64,000 nt of DNA from Nocardiopsis sp. N85 (GTDB lineage Bacteria > Actinomycetota > Actinomycetes > Streptosporangiales > Streptosporangiaceae). The notes under the pieces were generated by a model that saw nothing but the letters and a program-made list of their open reading frames with translations, was not told the origin of the DNA and searched no databases. Shown one piece after another: positions 36,452 to 45,333 of this stretch. The position numbers and the translations under genes are program-made. The stretch's first letter is position 1, and every line of letters starts with the position of its first letter. The DNA lies in NCBI RefSeq assembly GCF_028882275.1, contig NZ_JARBUT010000012.1, forward strand, positions 62,001-126,000, written 5' to 3'.

Positions 36452-37405
36452 TCAGCGACCGCCCCCGGACGTCGCGTCGTCCAGGGCGTCCCGGATCTCC
36501 GAGGGCAGCTCCACGCCCTCCACGCCCAGGACCTCCTCCAACTGTGCCAGGGTGCGCGGCCCCACCACGGCAGCCGCCACCCCCTCCTGGTCGCGCGCCC
36601 AGCTCAGCGCCACCGCCAGCGGAGACACGCCCAGGCCCTCCGCGGCGGTGCACACCGACTCCACGACCCGCCGGCTGCGATCGTCCAGGTACGGCTCCAC
36701 GTACGACGCCATGTGCGGGAAGGCCGCGCGCGAGTTCGCCGGTGTGCCGGTGCGGTACTTGGCGCTGAGGACCCCCCGGCCCAACGGCGCCCACGCGATC
36801 AGGTGCGCCTCCGCGGCGGCCGCGGCCGGCAGCAGATCCCGGTCCGGACCCCGGTTGAGCAGTGAGTACTCCGCGCCCACACTCACCAGCGGCACCCGCC
36901 CCGGCCTGGCCCGCTGCCAGGTCGCCAACGTCGCGAACTGCCACGCGTCCAGGTTGCCGGTCCCCACGTAGCGGGCCTTGCCGACGGTCACCGCGGCCTC
37001 CATCGCCGCCAGGGTCTCCTCCGGCGGCGTCACCGGATCGAACACGTGCAGTTGCCACAGGTCCACGTAGTCGGTCTGCAACCTGCGCAGCGACGCGTCC
37101 AGGGAGGCCAGCAGGTGCCGGCGCGAGGCGTCCACCGGTCGGTAGCCCTCGGGGGTGTGCCCGCTCTTGGTGGCCACCACCATGTCCTCGCGGCGCACCG
37201 AGGAGCGCAGCAGCCGCCCCAGGATCCGCTCGCTCTGCCCGCCGGTGTAGATGTCCGCGGTGTCCACGAGCGTGCCGCCCGCGTCCGCGAACGCGGTGAG
37301 CTGTTGCCCGGCCTCCTCCTCGGAGGTGTCCTTGCCCCAGGTCATCGTACCGAGGGCGGTGCGGGACACCCAGAGTCCCGATCTGCCCACCTGTCGCTGT
37401 TCCAT
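36452..37405 (-). CDS. Aldo/keto reductase
   Basis: A 317-residue NADPH-dependent oxidoreductase of the TIM-barrel family. Catalytic residues are visible: Asp in LVDTADIYTGGQSE, Tyr55-like IYTG, Lys in MVVATKSG and the His region YVDLWQLHVFD. The cofactor end is seen in ISPLAVALSWARDQEGVAAAVVGPRTLAQLEE. ATG 37405 has no ribosome site but sits seven bases after a TACTCT box. The substrate is unknown. Confidence 0.93.
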   Translation of the reverse strand: MEQRQVGRSGLWVSRTALGTMTWGKDTSEEEAGQQLTAFADAGGTLVDTADIYTGGQSERILGRLLRSSVRREDMVVATKSGHTPEGYRPVDASRRHLLASLDASLRRLQTDYVDLWQLHVFDPVTPPEETLAAMEAAVTVGKARYVGTGNLDAWQFATLATWQRARPGRVPLVSVGAEYSLLNRGPDRDLLPAAAAAEAHLIAWAPLGRGVLSAKYRTGTPANSRAAFPHMASYVEPYLDDRSRRVVESVCTAAEGLGVSPLAVALSWARDQEGVAAAVVGPRTLAQLEEVLGVEGVELPSEIRDALDDATSGGGR

Positions 37406-37412
37406 GCGGCGG

Positions 37413-37418
37413 AGAGTA
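37413..37418 (-). promoter_or_regulatory. -10 element of a probable leaderless transcript (aldo/keto reductase)
   Basis: On the minus strand TACTCT is followed by seven bases and the ATG at 37405, with no Shine-Dalgarno sequence. This is the spacing of leaderless actinomycete genes. Confidence 0.55.
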
Positions 37419-37636
37419 CCGTGTTCATGCGAAGTCGTCCCGACGTACATTCTCACGGCGTATCCTCGTCGAAGCCCTGACCGGGGACGTTCACCACGCC
37501 GTCAGTGCGGCCCGGACCGGTTCCATCCGGCCGGGACGCGATCCCCGAGGCCCCCGCCCCCGGTCCTCAGAGGGAGATCCCCAGCGGTGCTCCGGCGCCC
37601 CCTCCGCGCCGGACCTTCACGAAAGCCCGAAACCGA

Positions 37637-38476
37637 GTGTCCATCTTCGAGGCGGTCGTCCTCGGCCTCATCCAGGGACTCACCGAGTTCCTGCCCGTGT
37701 CCTCCAGTGCCCACCTGCGCGTGTTCGCGGCCTTCTTCCAGTGGCCCGATCCCGGCGCGGCCTTCACCGCCGTCAGCCAGATCGGCACCGAACTCGCGGT
37801 GGTGGTCTACTTCCGGAAGAGGATCTGGGCGGTCACCTCCACCTGGTCGCGCTCCCTGGTCGACCGCGACCTGCGCGGTGACGTCAACGCCCGCATGGGC
37901 TGGTACATCATCCTGGCCACCATCCCCATCGGCGTCCTGGGCCTGCTCCTGGAAGACCAGATCGACAGCACCTTCCGGGACCTGCGCCTCATCGCGCTGA
38001 CCCTCATCGTCTTCGGCCTCATCCTGGGCGCCGTGGACCACTTCGCCCGCCGCGAGCGGGAACTGGAGGACCTCACCCTGGGGCGCGGCATCGCGTTCGG
38101 CCTGTTCCAGACGCTGGCCCTGATCCCGGGCGTCTCCCGGTCGGGGGCCACCATCACCGGTGGCCGGCTGCTGGGCTTCACCCGCCCGGCCGCCGCCGAG
38201 TTCGCGTTCCTCATCGCCCTGCCCGCGGTGTTCGCCTCCGGCCTGTACAAGATGCTCGACATCGGCGGCGGAGAGTACGCCGGCTGGGGCGCCACCATCG
38301 TCGGCACCATCGTGGCGTTCGTCGTCGGCTACGTCGTCATCGCCTGGTTGATGAGGTTCATCTCCACGCACAGCTTCATGCCGTTCGTGTACTACCGCAT
38401 CGCGCTCGGCGTCCTGATCCTCGTGCTCGTCTTCTCCGGCGTCCTGGACCCGCAGGGCGGCGCCGGGGTCGGCTGA
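37637..38476 (+). CDS. uppP: Undecaprenyl-diphosphatase
   Basis: A 279-residue membrane enzyme that recycles undecaprenyl diphosphate to the monophosphate carrier for peptidoglycan synthesis; it also gives bacitracin tolerance. GTG 37637 (VSIFEAVVLGLIQGLTEF) gives the usual length; the frame runs upstream to 37505. Both active-site signatures are intact: GLTEFLPVSSSAHL (Glu-rich motif) and PGVSRSGATITGG. About eight hydrophobic segments. The gene begins a run of rightward genes and ends in a strong hairpin. Confidence 0.95.
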   Translation: MSIFEAVVLGLIQGLTEFLPVSSSAHLRVFAAFFQWPDPGAAFTAVSQIGTELAVVVYFRKRIWAVTSTWSRSLVDRDLRGDVNARMGWYIILATIPIGVLGLLLEDQIDSTFRDLRLIALTLIVFGLILGAVDHFARRERELEDLTLGRGIAFGLFQTLALIPGVSRSGATITGGRLLGFTRPAAAEFAFLIALPAVFASGLYKMLDIGGGEYAGWGATIVGTIVAFVVGYVVIAWLMRFISTHSFMPFVYYRIALGVLILVLVFSGVLDPQGGAGVG

Positions 38477-38489
38477 CCCCTCGCCCCGT

Positions 38490-38522
38490 CACGGGCCGGC
38501 CCCTCCCGGGGGCCGGCCCGTG
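38490..38522 (+). terminator. Terminator hairpin after uppP
   Basis: A perfect 14-bp inverted repeat (38490-38503 and 38509-38522) with a 5-base loop begins 13 bases after the uppP stop. Confidence 0.85.
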
Positions 38523-38576
38523 CGCGTTCCGGCCGCCGCGCGGGAAAGGACGTGGGCGGTGCGGGCGACACCGTTC

Positions 38577-38582
38577 TAGGCT
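38577..38582 (+). promoter_or_regulatory. -10 element of a probable leaderless transcript (histidine phosphatase)
   Basis: TAGGCT is followed by six bases and the ATG at 38589. There is no ribosome binding site, and the previous transcript ends at the hairpin just upstream. Confidence 0.6.
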
Positions 38583-38588
38583 GGGGCC

Positions 38589-39332
38589 ATGGCGACACCA
38601 CCATCCCAGGACACCCTTCCGCAGGCGGTCACCCTCATCCTCGTCCGACACGGGATGACCGACGCCACCGGGCCCCGGCTGGCCGGCCGCGCCCCGGGGG
38701 TCCACCTCAACGACACCGGTCGCGCCCAGGCCGCACACCTGGCCCGTCGGCTGTCCGGGGTGCGTCCCGCCGCCCTGCTCTCCAGCCCCCTGGAACGCTG
38801 CCGGGAGACCGCCGAGGCCGTCGCCGAGGTCCTCGGCGTCCCCATCACCACCGACGACCGGCTCATCGAGTGCGACTACGGCTCATGGACCGGCCGGGCC
38901 CTGACCGACCTGGCCCACGAGCCCCTGTGGCGGGTCGTGCAGGATCATCCGGCCGCCGTCCGCTTCCCCGGCGGCGAGGCCCTGGCCGCCGCCTCCGCGC
39001 GCGCCGTCGAGGCCGTCCGCGACTGGAACTCCCGGTTGCTGTTGACTCCCGCCGACGCGCCCCCGGTGTACGTGGTGTGCAGCCACGGCGACATCATCAA
39101 GGCCATCGTCGCCGACGCCCTGGGCCTGCACCTGGACCTGTTCCAACGGCTGCGGGTGGACCCCTGCTCGGTCACCTCCATCACCTACACGCGCACCCGC
39201 CCCTTCCTCAACGTCCTCAACGACACGGGGAGGGGACCCGGCCCCGTCCTGCCCACCTCCGCCGAGGCCGCCGGGGACGCGGCGGTGGGCGGTGGAGCCG
39301 GGGCCGAACACAGCGTCACCGACATCCCTTAA
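38589..39332 (+). CDS. Histidine phosphatase family protein (MSMEG_4193 group)
   Basis: A 247-residue phosphatase of the phosphoglycerate mutase superfamily. LILVRHGMTD carries the RHG motif with the phospho-accepting His, and SSPLERCRETAEAV and VVCSHGDIIKAIV carry the other Arg and His of the site. The C-terminal 40 residues are Gly/Ala-rich. In other actinomycetes this group sits with DUF3090 and SCO1664 genes near mshC; the first two partners follow here. The true substrate is not established. Confidence 0.93.
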   Translation: MATPPSQDTLPQAVTLILVRHGMTDATGPRLAGRAPGVHLNDTGRAQAAHLARRLSGVRPAALLSSPLERCRETAEAVAEVLGVPITTDDRLIECDYGSWTGRALTDLAHEPLWRVVQDHPAAVRFPGGEALAAASARAVEAVRDWNSRLLLTPADAPPVYVVCSHGDIIKAIVADALGLHLDLFQRLRVDPCSVTSITYTRTRPFLNVLNDTGRGPGPVLPTSAEAAGDAAVGGGAGAEHSVTDIP

Positions 39333-39335
39333 GGT
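39330..39335 (+). promoter_or_regulatory. -10 element of a probable leaderless transcript (DUF3090)
   Basis: TAAGGT overlaps the stop codon of the phosphatase gene and is followed by seven bases and the ATG at 39343. No ribosome site is visible, so this gene may be transcribed separately despite the short gap. Confidence 0.55.
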
Positions 39336-39342
39336 TCTAGGC

Positions 39343-39921
39343 ATGCCCGTCTTTCAGTTCAATCCGCCGGAGCGGTTCATCACCGGGACCGTGGGCCAGC
39401 CGGGAGAGCGCACCTTCTTCCTCCAAGCGGTGGGGGAGGGCCGCATCACCAGCGTCGTCCTTGAGAAGGCACAGGTCGAGGCGCTGGCGACCCGAATCGA
39501 GGAGCTACTGGAAGAGGTGCACCGACGCTTCGGCGCGCCCCCTGGCGATACGACCGTCCCCGAGGACGACGGCCCCCTCGAACAGCCCATCGAGCAGGAC
39601 TTCCGCGTCGGCACCCTGGCCCTGGCCTGGGACGCCGAGGCCGCCCGCGTCATCGTGGAGGCCCAGGAGATCGACGAGGGCGCCGGCGAGGACCTCGTCG
39701 ACGACGACGACGAACTCGAAGTGTTCACCGAGGAGGGGCCGCCGCACCGCGACGTCCTGCGCGTCTACCTCACACCCGGGGAGGCCCGGGCCTTCGCCGG
39801 CCGGGCCCTGAAGGTGGTCGCCGCCGGTCGGCCCGACTGTCCGCTGTGCGGTCGCCCCCTGGACCCGGCCGGGCACATCTGCGTGCGCCAGAACGGCTAC
39901 CGCCCCGACCGTCTGGTCTGA
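39343..39921 (+). CDS. DUF3090 family protein
   Basis: A 192-residue soluble protein. It begins MPVFQFNPPERFITGTVGQPGERTF, which is diagnostic of the family. The end CPLCGRPLDPAGHICVRQNGYR offers Cys-x2-Cys plus His and Cys, a likely zinc site. The middle is acidic. No function is established; conservation with the adjacent histidine phosphatase and SCO1664 genes suggests a shared pathway. The ATG at 39343 is chosen over an upstream frame start at 39292. Confidence 0.94.
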   Translation: MPVFQFNPPERFITGTVGQPGERTFFLQAVGEGRITSVVLEKAQVEALATRIEELLEEVHRRFGAPPGDTTVPEDDGPLEQPIEQDFRVGTLALAWDAEAARVIVEAQEIDEGAGEDLVDDDDELEVFTEEGPPHRDVLRVYLTPGEARAFAGRALKVVAAGRPDCPLCGRPLDPAGHICVRQNGYRPDRLV

Positions 39922-39928
39922 TCCGGCC

Positions 39929-40693
39929 TTGACGCACGACGACACCGCCATCGAGGGGCCCTTCGAGGGGCTGACCCCCGCCGAGGGGCTCGACCTGCTG
40001 CGCACCGGTGGGATCACCGTCGAGGGGCGGCTCACCGCCGCCTCCAACGCCACCCTGTACTGCACCGTTTCCGACGGATCCCGTTCGGCGGCCTGCGTGT
40101 ACAAACCCGTGGCGGGGGAGCGGCCCCTGTGGGACTTCCCCGACGGCACCCTGGCCGGCCGGGAGGTCGCCGCCCACGCCGTCTCCGAGGCGCTGGGCTG
40201 GGCCGTCGTCCCGCCCACCGTCCACCGCGACGGCCCCTTCGGCGAGGGCATGGCCCAGCTGTGGGTACACGGCGACACCACCGTGGACCTGGTCGCCCTG
40301 TCCCGGGAGACCGACAACGCGGCCCTGCGCCGCATGGCCGTCTTCGACGCGGTCATCAACAACTCCGACCGCAAGATCGGCCACCTGCTGCCCACCCCGC
40401 AGGGGCATCTGTACGGCTGCGATCACGGGGTGTCCTTCGCCGAGGACTACAAACTGCGCACGGTGCTGTGGCAGTGGCAGGGGTCGCCGCTGCCCGACGA
40501 CGCGATGGTCGGGCTGGAGAGGCTGCGCGACCTGCTGGCCGACCCCGACAGCACGGTCGCCCGTGAGCTGGACCGCCACCTCACCGGCCCGGAGGTCTAC
40601 GCGGTGCACGCCCGGGTCGACCTGCTCATCGGGCACCGCATCCACCCCTACCCCGCCCCGGACTGGCCGGCGGTGCCCTGGCCGCCCGTGTGA
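39929..40693 (+). CDS. SCO1664 family protein (phosphatidylinositol kinase-like fold)
   Basis: A 254-residue protein with a TTG start seven bases after the DUF3090 stop. Motifs such as [43 protein letters not shown] and [11 protein letters not shown] follow the PI3/4-kinase-like layout (Lys for ATP, N-x-D-R in the catalytic loop, D-H-G for metal). The family is widespread in actinomycetes beside mshC, and its substrate is not known. Here mshC does not follow. Confidence 0.92.
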   Translation: MTHDDTAIEGPFEGLTPAEGLDLLRTGGITVEGRLTAASNATLYCTVSDGSRSAACVYKPVAGERPLWDFPDGTLAGREVAAHAVSEALGWAVVPPTVHRDGPFGEGMAQLWVHGDTTVDLVALSRETDNAALRRMAVFDAVINNSDRKIGHLLPTPQGHLYGCDHGVSFAEDYKLRTVLWQWQGSPLPDDAMVGLERLRDLLADPDSTVARELDRHLTGPEVYAVHARVDLLIGHRIHPYPAPDWPAVPWPPV

Positions 40694-40850
40694 CCCCGCC
40701 GGCCCGGTCGGGCCACCGGCCGAGTCGCGCACGCGGCCCGGGAGCGTCTCGCCACACCGCCGACCGCGGAGGGTCCGCAGGTCCCCCGGGTGTGAGGAGT
40801 ATCGACTACCCGGGAGTAGGAATGGCGTGTTCCGCGTCGTTACGGGCACA

Positions 40851-41654
40851 ATGGGGCACGTGAGCAACGAATGGAACTACCTTTTCGACATGGACGGCGT
40901 TCTCGTCCGTGAGGAGCACCTCATCCCGGGCGCCGATGAGCTCATCTCCGAGCTGCGCGAGCACGGCACCCCGTTCATGGTGTTGACCAACAACTCCATC
41001 TACACCCCGCGCGACCTACGGGCCCGGTTGCTCAACACGGGACTGGACATCCCCGAGGAGTCCATCTGGACCTCGGCCCTGGCGACCGCCCAGTTCCTCC
41101 AGACCCAGCGCCCCAACGGGTCGGCCTACGTGGTGGGCGAGTCCGGTCTGACCACCGCGCTGCACAACGTCGGCTACGTCATGACCGAGAGGAACCCCGA
41201 CTACGTGGTGCTGGGGGAGACCCGGACCTACAGCTTCGAGGCCATCACCCGGGCGATCCGCCTGGTCCGCGCCGGAGCCCGGTTCATCGCCACCAACCCG
41301 GACGAGACCGGCCCCAGCGCGGAGGGCCCGCTGCCCGCCACCGGCGCGGTGGCGGCGCTCATCGAGAAGGCGACCGGTCGGCGCCCCTACTTCGTGGGCA
41401 AGCCCAACCCGCTCATGATGCGCTCGGCCCTGCGCCGGATCGGCGCCCACTCGGAGAACACGCTGATGGTCGGCGACCGGATGGACACCGACGTGCTCAG
41501 CGGCCTGGAGGCCGGCCTGCAAACGGTCCTGGTGCTGTCGGGCATCTCCGATCGGGACACCGCCGAGCAGTTCCCCTACCGCCCCACGCGGGTCATCGAG
41601 TCGGTCAAGGAACTGGTGGGCTCCACCCACGACCCGTTCGGCCCCTTGCAGTAG
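40851..41654 (+). CDS. HAD-IIA family sugar/nucleotide phosphatase (NagD-like)
   Basis: A 267-residue phosphatase. The first motif [17 protein letters not shown] contains the nucleophile Asp and acid Asp. VLTNNS is motif II, and GKPNPLMM plus [17 protein letters not shown] are motifs III and IV. The cap between residues 90 and 180 is the NagD type. The ATG at 40851 and the GTG at 40860 are both possible starts; neither has a good ribosome site. The substrate is probably a small phosphorylated metabolite. The 157 bases before it show no other gene. Confidence 0.92.
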   Translation: MGHVSNEWNYLFDMDGVLVREEHLIPGADELISELREHGTPFMVLTNNSIYTPRDLRARLLNTGLDIPEESIWTSALATAQFLQTQRPNGSAYVVGESGLTTALHNVGYVMTERNPDYVVLGETRTYSFEAITRAIRLVRAGARFIATNPDETGPSAEGPLPATGAVAALIEKATGRRPYFVGKPNPLMMRSALRRIGAHSENTLMVGDRMDTDVLSGLEAGLQTVLVLSGISDRDTAEQFPYRPTRVIESVKELVGSTHDPFGPLQ

Positions 41655-41672
41655 GGTCCCGGAGACGACGAA

Positions 41673-41705
41673 GGGGCGGTGGACACGGATCGTGTCCACC
41701 GCCCC
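41673..41705. terminator. Bidirectional terminator hairpin
   Basis: A perfect 15-bp inverted repeat (41673-41687 and 41691-41705) with a 3-base loop lies between the convergent HAD phosphatase and rbpA genes. Confidence 0.9.
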
Positions 41706-41721
41706 CCCGATGTGCGCGGTG

Positions 41722-42105
41722 TCAGGCGCTCTGCCGCTGCTTGGCGATCTCCTCCACCTTCGCCGCCTCCTCGCGGCGGCGGGCGCGGAGCACTTCCAGA
41801 CGCTCGGCGAGGACCTCTTCCAGGTCCTCCATGCTCCGGCGCTCCAGCAGCATGTCCCAGTGGGTGCGCGTCGGCTTGGCGGTCTTGGGCTCCTCGCCGG
41901 AGCCGTCGCGGCGCAGGGCCCGGTCGCCGCAGAAGCGGCACTCCCACTCCACGGGGATCTCGGCCTCGGTCGCGAAGGTGACCGAGAAGCGGTGACCCCG
42001 GGTGCAGTCGTAGGTGACCTCCTGCCGCGGAGCCAGGTCGGTGTTGCGGTCGTTCTCGTAGCTCGTCGCCCCGAGTCGGGTGCCGCGCAGTGCTCGCTCG
42101 GCCAT
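41722..42105 (-). CDS. rbpA: RNA polymerase-binding protein RbpA
   Basis: A 127-residue transcription factor that binds the RNA polymerase core and the principal sigma factor and stabilises open complexes; found only in actinobacteria. The start MAERALRGTRLGATSYENDRN, the zinc-type core VTYDCTRGHRF with WECRFCGD, and the sigma-interaction helix THWDMLLERRSMEDLEEVL are all typical. ATG 42105 follows GGGAGGCACCC. A SigR-type promoter lies 44 bases upstream, as known for rbpA of Streptomyces coelicolor. The longer open frame to 42441 is not used. Confidence 0.96.
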   Translation of the reverse strand: MAERALRGTRLGATSYENDRNTDLAPRQEVTYDCTRGHRFSVTFATEAEIPVEWECRFCGDRALRRDGSGEEPKTAKPTRTHWDMLLERRSMEDLEEVLAERLEVLRARRREEAAKVEEIAKQRQSA

Positions 42106-42148
42106 CGTGTGGGTGCCTCCCAGGCGCTTGTGCGGTCTCGCGGGGTGT

Positions 42149-42174
42149 AACACGCGCGTATACGCCAAGATTCC
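42149..42174 (-). promoter_or_regulatory. SigR-type (disulfide stress) promoter of rbpA
   Basis: On the minus strand GGAAT (complement of 42170-42174) and GTT (complement of 42149-42151) are separated by exactly 18 bases, the published SigR consensus GGAAT-N18-GTT. The expected start point gives a leader of about 35-40 bases containing the GGGAGG site. Confidence 0.85.
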
Positions 42175-42495
42175 CCTGCGTCCGTGCTCGAACCACGGGA
42201 CGAATCCCCGCGGGCCCAACGGATCGCCGTGGAGTCGACCGACGCGATGCCGTGCGTGTGACCTGTGGCACTCCTTCCCTCTCTCCTCCGTATGCACACC
42301 CCGCGGCCGGTACGGAGTGCGGAAAAACCTTCCGGTGACGTTCCGTATCCGATCGATGGAGACTGATCCCTTTTCGTGTACATGATCGCTTTGCATGCCT
42401 TTCGTTATCGATATCAAAAAACGTGAAGAAGGTGGTCTCATGTCCGATATAAGTTCGCTGTGCTTCTCCTGGGACTCCCTGGGAAGGGCGTTGGG
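42175..42495. other. Intergenic region with an AT-rich stretch
   Basis: About 320 bases upstream of rbpA and of the decayed gene. Bases 42380-42440 are unusually AT-rich for this window. An ATG at 42440 preceded by GAAGAAGGTGG could be the original start of the decayed gene, in a third frame. No intact gene is supported. Confidence 0.5.
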
Positions 42496-43151
42496 AAAAT
42501 CGCGGAACGCCAGGTCGAGAAGGCGGATATCACCTTCGGTGTCATCTGGCGCGATCGGGATCCGGCGGTGGGGCCGCCCGCCGTCCGCACGGGCGATCTC
42601 GCCAAGGCCCGCGAACTCCTGGACATCGACGACCCCCTCGGGAGGATCCGCGCCTACACGTGCTCTCCGACGCGCGCATCCCCCACCCGTCCGCCCCGGA
42701 GGATCGTCACGGCGACGGCGGCCCCCTCCTTCTCCCGCCGGGCGGGACCACCCGGGTCAAGGCCTCCCGGGGGTCCGCGTCGGGAGCCGGGCCTCCGGGG
42801 TGGGAGGGGCCGCTTCCGTCGCTTCTTCGAACTCCTCGAACCGACGGTCCGGCCCCTGACGCGCGCGGCCGAACCCGCTCCCGTGGACCTCGCCCCTGGA
42901 ACGACCTCCAGCGGTACGGCCCGGGCGCGCGGGCCCGTCGAGAGGAGCCCGGCCGCGCCCGGCCGGAGCCGTGCGCCCGGGACTCCGGGCATCACCGCGG
43001 ACGCCGCTCCCGGCTCCAGGTCCTGCGCGAGAAGTGGCAGGGCTCCCACGAGGAGATGTTCGCCTTCGCCCGGGAGAACGCCTCCCCGGCCGGCCCCGGC
43101 GACGCGTGCCCGGGGTCGCCGCCCGCGTCCTGGCCCATGCCGGACGCGTGA
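42496..43151 (+). pseudogene. Frameshifted DUF4034-like gene
   Basis: Protein-like sequence alternates between two frames. Frame A gives VEKADITFGVIWRDRDPAV and GDLAKARELLDIDDPLGRIRAY, ending near 42657. Frame B continues at 42660 with VLSDARIPHP. Frame A resumes at 42811-42891 with RFRRFFELLEPTVRPLTRAA. Frame B returns at about 42891 with PWNDLQRYG, DSGHHRGRRSRLQVLR and EKWQGSHEEMFAFARENA, and stops at 43151. In order these pieces recall DUF4034-type actinomycete proteins, whose hallmark is a W-x-GSHE-x-MFAFAR segment. At least three small indels are needed to join them, so it is a pseudogene unless they are sequencing errors. Function of the family is not known. Confidence 0.55.
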
Positions 43152-43576
43152 TCCCCGAGACCCCGCTCCGAGGGCACGTCGCCGCCCGACCGGTGTCCGA
43201 CCACCGTGACGCCCCGAAGAAGCGCGGCCCGCCCGATGGCCCCTCCTCCTGACCGTCCACCGGCGCTCCCACCGGCCACCGCCGCCGGTCGGACGCCGCC
43301 CGGCCGTGTGACCCACGGAACACCGTTCCCGCAGTTCAGCGCTGTTCTCCAGGAGGGAGAAAAGCGGACCGGGGGTCGGTGCATTCACCCGTTCGCCGTT
43401 CCGCAATACCCTTTGTGTGAATCTGGTGATATGTTGACTCGCTGTGCGTCGAAAAGAACGCGTTGCGGAAAAGCGTCCCTTCTCGTATTCGGTGCGCGCC
43501 TGACCCCCCACCCCTTCGGTCCGACCGGTGTGGCCACCGGAACGACCAGGGGATATTCCGCAGTCGGACGTGAGAC
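43152..43576. other. 425-base region upstream of the conservon
   Basis: No supported gene. Bases 43395-43480 are relatively AT-rich and contain TTGACT at 43434-43439, a possible -35 for the conservon operon, but a matching -10 is not obvious. Confidence 0.45.
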
Positions 43577-44929
43577 ATGACTACCACCACCCCCCGGGGC
43601 GCGGGCTCCCCGCCGCTCTCATCACCCCGCTGGTCCCACCTCCCGGCGGCGCTGCTCGTCCTCTGGGGCGGAACCCTGCTGGTGTTCCCCGACGCACGGC
43701 ACCCCTGGGCCCTGGGCGTCGGCGCCCTCGCCCTCCTCCTGATCCTGGTCCTCGCCCTGTTCCTGGACCGGCGCGACCGCGCGGTCCGCGTCCTGCGCGC
43801 CGAACTCGACGAACTGCACGTCAGCACCGAGTCCCTGGCCCGCGTCCACCTGCCGCGTCTGGTCGAGCGTCTGCGCGAGGGCGACTCCGCCGAGACCGCC
43901 CTGCACCGCATCCCCCTCCCCGAGGACGCCGCCCGACAGAACGTCGTGCGCGCCGTCGCCGCCGAGATCGCCACCGCCGAGCGCCGCCGTTCGGCCGCCA
44001 TGGTCGCCTGCGCCACCGCCGCCGGGCGCATGCAGGCCCTCACCACCACGATGCTCGCCGACCTGCGGCGCATGCAGGAGCGGTACGGCGACGGGGACAC
44101 CGACTCCGGGATCCTGGGCGACCTCATGCACCTGGACCACAGCACGGCCCAGGCCGGGCGCATCGCCGACAGCATCGCCGTCCTCACCGGGGCCCGCTCG
44201 GGCCGCCGCTGGAGCCGGGCCATCGGCGTCGAGAGCATCCTGCGCGGAGCCATGGCCCGCATCGGCGCCTACCGGCGGGTGCGCCTGCACAACGTGCCCC
44301 GTCAGGCCATCGCCGGATTCGCCGCCGAGGGCGTCATCCACGCCGTCGCCGAACTCCTCGACAACGCCGCCAAGTTCTCCCCGCCCACCTCCGAGGTCCA
44401 CGTCCACGTGGAGGAGGTCCAGGCCGGCATCGCGATCATGATCGAGGACAGCGGCCTGGTCATGGGGGAGGAGGCGCTGCGCCGCGCCCGCGAGGGCGTC
44501 TCCGGTGACGCCGACATCACCACCATCTCCGGCAGCCGCCTGGGCCTGTCCGTCGTCGGCCGCATCGCCCGCCGCTACGACCTGTCGGTCTCCTTCCGCT
44601 CCTCCTCGCGCGGCGGTACCGCCGTCGTCCTGCTGCTTCCGAACAAGCTCATCAAGCCCCTGCCCGCGGCATCCGCCCCCGCCGCGCGGCCGGAACCGGC
44701 CGACTCGGAACCCGTCCGGGTCGCGGCCCCGGACAACGCCCCGGACATCGCCACCGACCCGGACACCGGCCTGCCCCAACGCCGCCGGGGGCAGACCCTG
44801 GCGGCGGCCCAGGCCACCGCGCCCCGCCCCGTCGAGGACAGCGGACCGCCCACCTCGCCCCGCGGCTTCGGGGCGTTCCGTGCGGCGGTGCGCGGTCAGG
44901 ACCAGAACGGAACACCGAAGGACGCATGA
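43577..44929 (+). CDS. cvnA: Conservon sensor protein CvnA (histidine kinase-like)
   Basis: A 450-residue membrane protein. Two helices near residues 20-65 (HLPAALLVLWGGTLLVF, ALGVGALALLLILVLALFL) are followed by a coiled region, LMHLDHSTAQAGR with a candidate phospho-His188, and an ATPase domain with VIHAVAELLDNAAKFSPP and SRLGLSVVGRIA. The tail is Pro/Ala-rich and likely disordered. Conservons are four-gene units (CvnA-D) that form a membrane-bound, G-protein-coupled-receptor-like complex in Streptomyces and affect development and secondary metabolism. The stop overlaps cvnB (ATGA). Confidence 0.92.
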   Translation: MTTTTPRGAGSPPLSSPRWSHLPAALLVLWGGTLLVFPDARHPWALGVGALALLLILVLALFLDRRDRAVRVLRAELDELHVSTESLARVHLPRLVERLREGDSAETALHRIPLPEDAARQNVVRAVAAEIATAERRRSAAMVACATAAGRMQALTTTMLADLRRMQERYGDGDTDSGILGDLMHLDHSTAQAGRIADSIAVLTGARSGRRWSRAIGVESILRGAMARIGAYRRVRLHNVPRQAIAGFAAEGVIHAVAELLDNAAKFSPPTSEVHVHVEEVQAGIAIMIEDSGLVMGEEALRRAREGVSGDADITTISGSRLGLSVVGRIARRYDLSVSFRSSSRGGTAVVLLLPNKLIKPLPAASAPAARPEPADSEPVRVAAPDNAPDIATDPDTGLPQRRRGQTLAAAQATAPRPVEDSGPPTSPRGFGAFRAAVRGQDQNGTPKDA

Positions 44930-45333
44930 TGGACCTCGCACGATCGACCTGGCTGCTCGAAGGACTCCTGGAGCGCACACCGGGCACCCGGCACGCCCTC
45001 GTGCTCTCCCGTGACGGCCTCAAGTTGTGCCACACCCCGAGCCTGAAAGCCGACAGCGCCGACCATCTCGCCGCCATCGCCGCCGGGGTGCAGAGCCTGG
45101 CCCACAGCGCCTCGGTGGAGTTCGGCAACGGCGGCGGCGGTGTCCGTCAGGCCATGGCCGAGTTCTACGGCGGACTGCTGTTCATCGTCGAGGCCGGCGC
45201 CGGCGCCCACCTGGCCGTCATCACCTCCGACGAGGCCGACCCCGGACTGGTCGGCCACAACATGAACGAACTGGTCGAGCAGTTGGGCGAGCACCTGTCC
45301 ACCCCGCCCCGGGCCACCACCGGAACGGTATGA
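44926..45333 (+). CDS. cvnB: Roadblock/LC7 domain protein CvnB
   Basis: A 135-residue protein, start in ATGATG overlapping the cvnA stop. LLERTPGTRHALVLSRDGLKLCHT and FYGGLLFIVEAGAGAHLAVITSDEADPG are roadblock/LC7 features. This family regulates small GTPases (as MglB does MglA), here presumably CvnD. It is followed by cvnC with an ATGA overlap. Confidence 0.95.
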   Translation: MMDLARSTWLLEGLLERTPGTRHALVLSRDGLKLCHTPSLKADSADHLAAIAAGVQSLAHSASVEFGNGGGGVRQAMAEFYGGLLFIVEAGAGAHLAVITSDEADPGLVGHNMNELVEQLGEHLSTPPRATTGTV

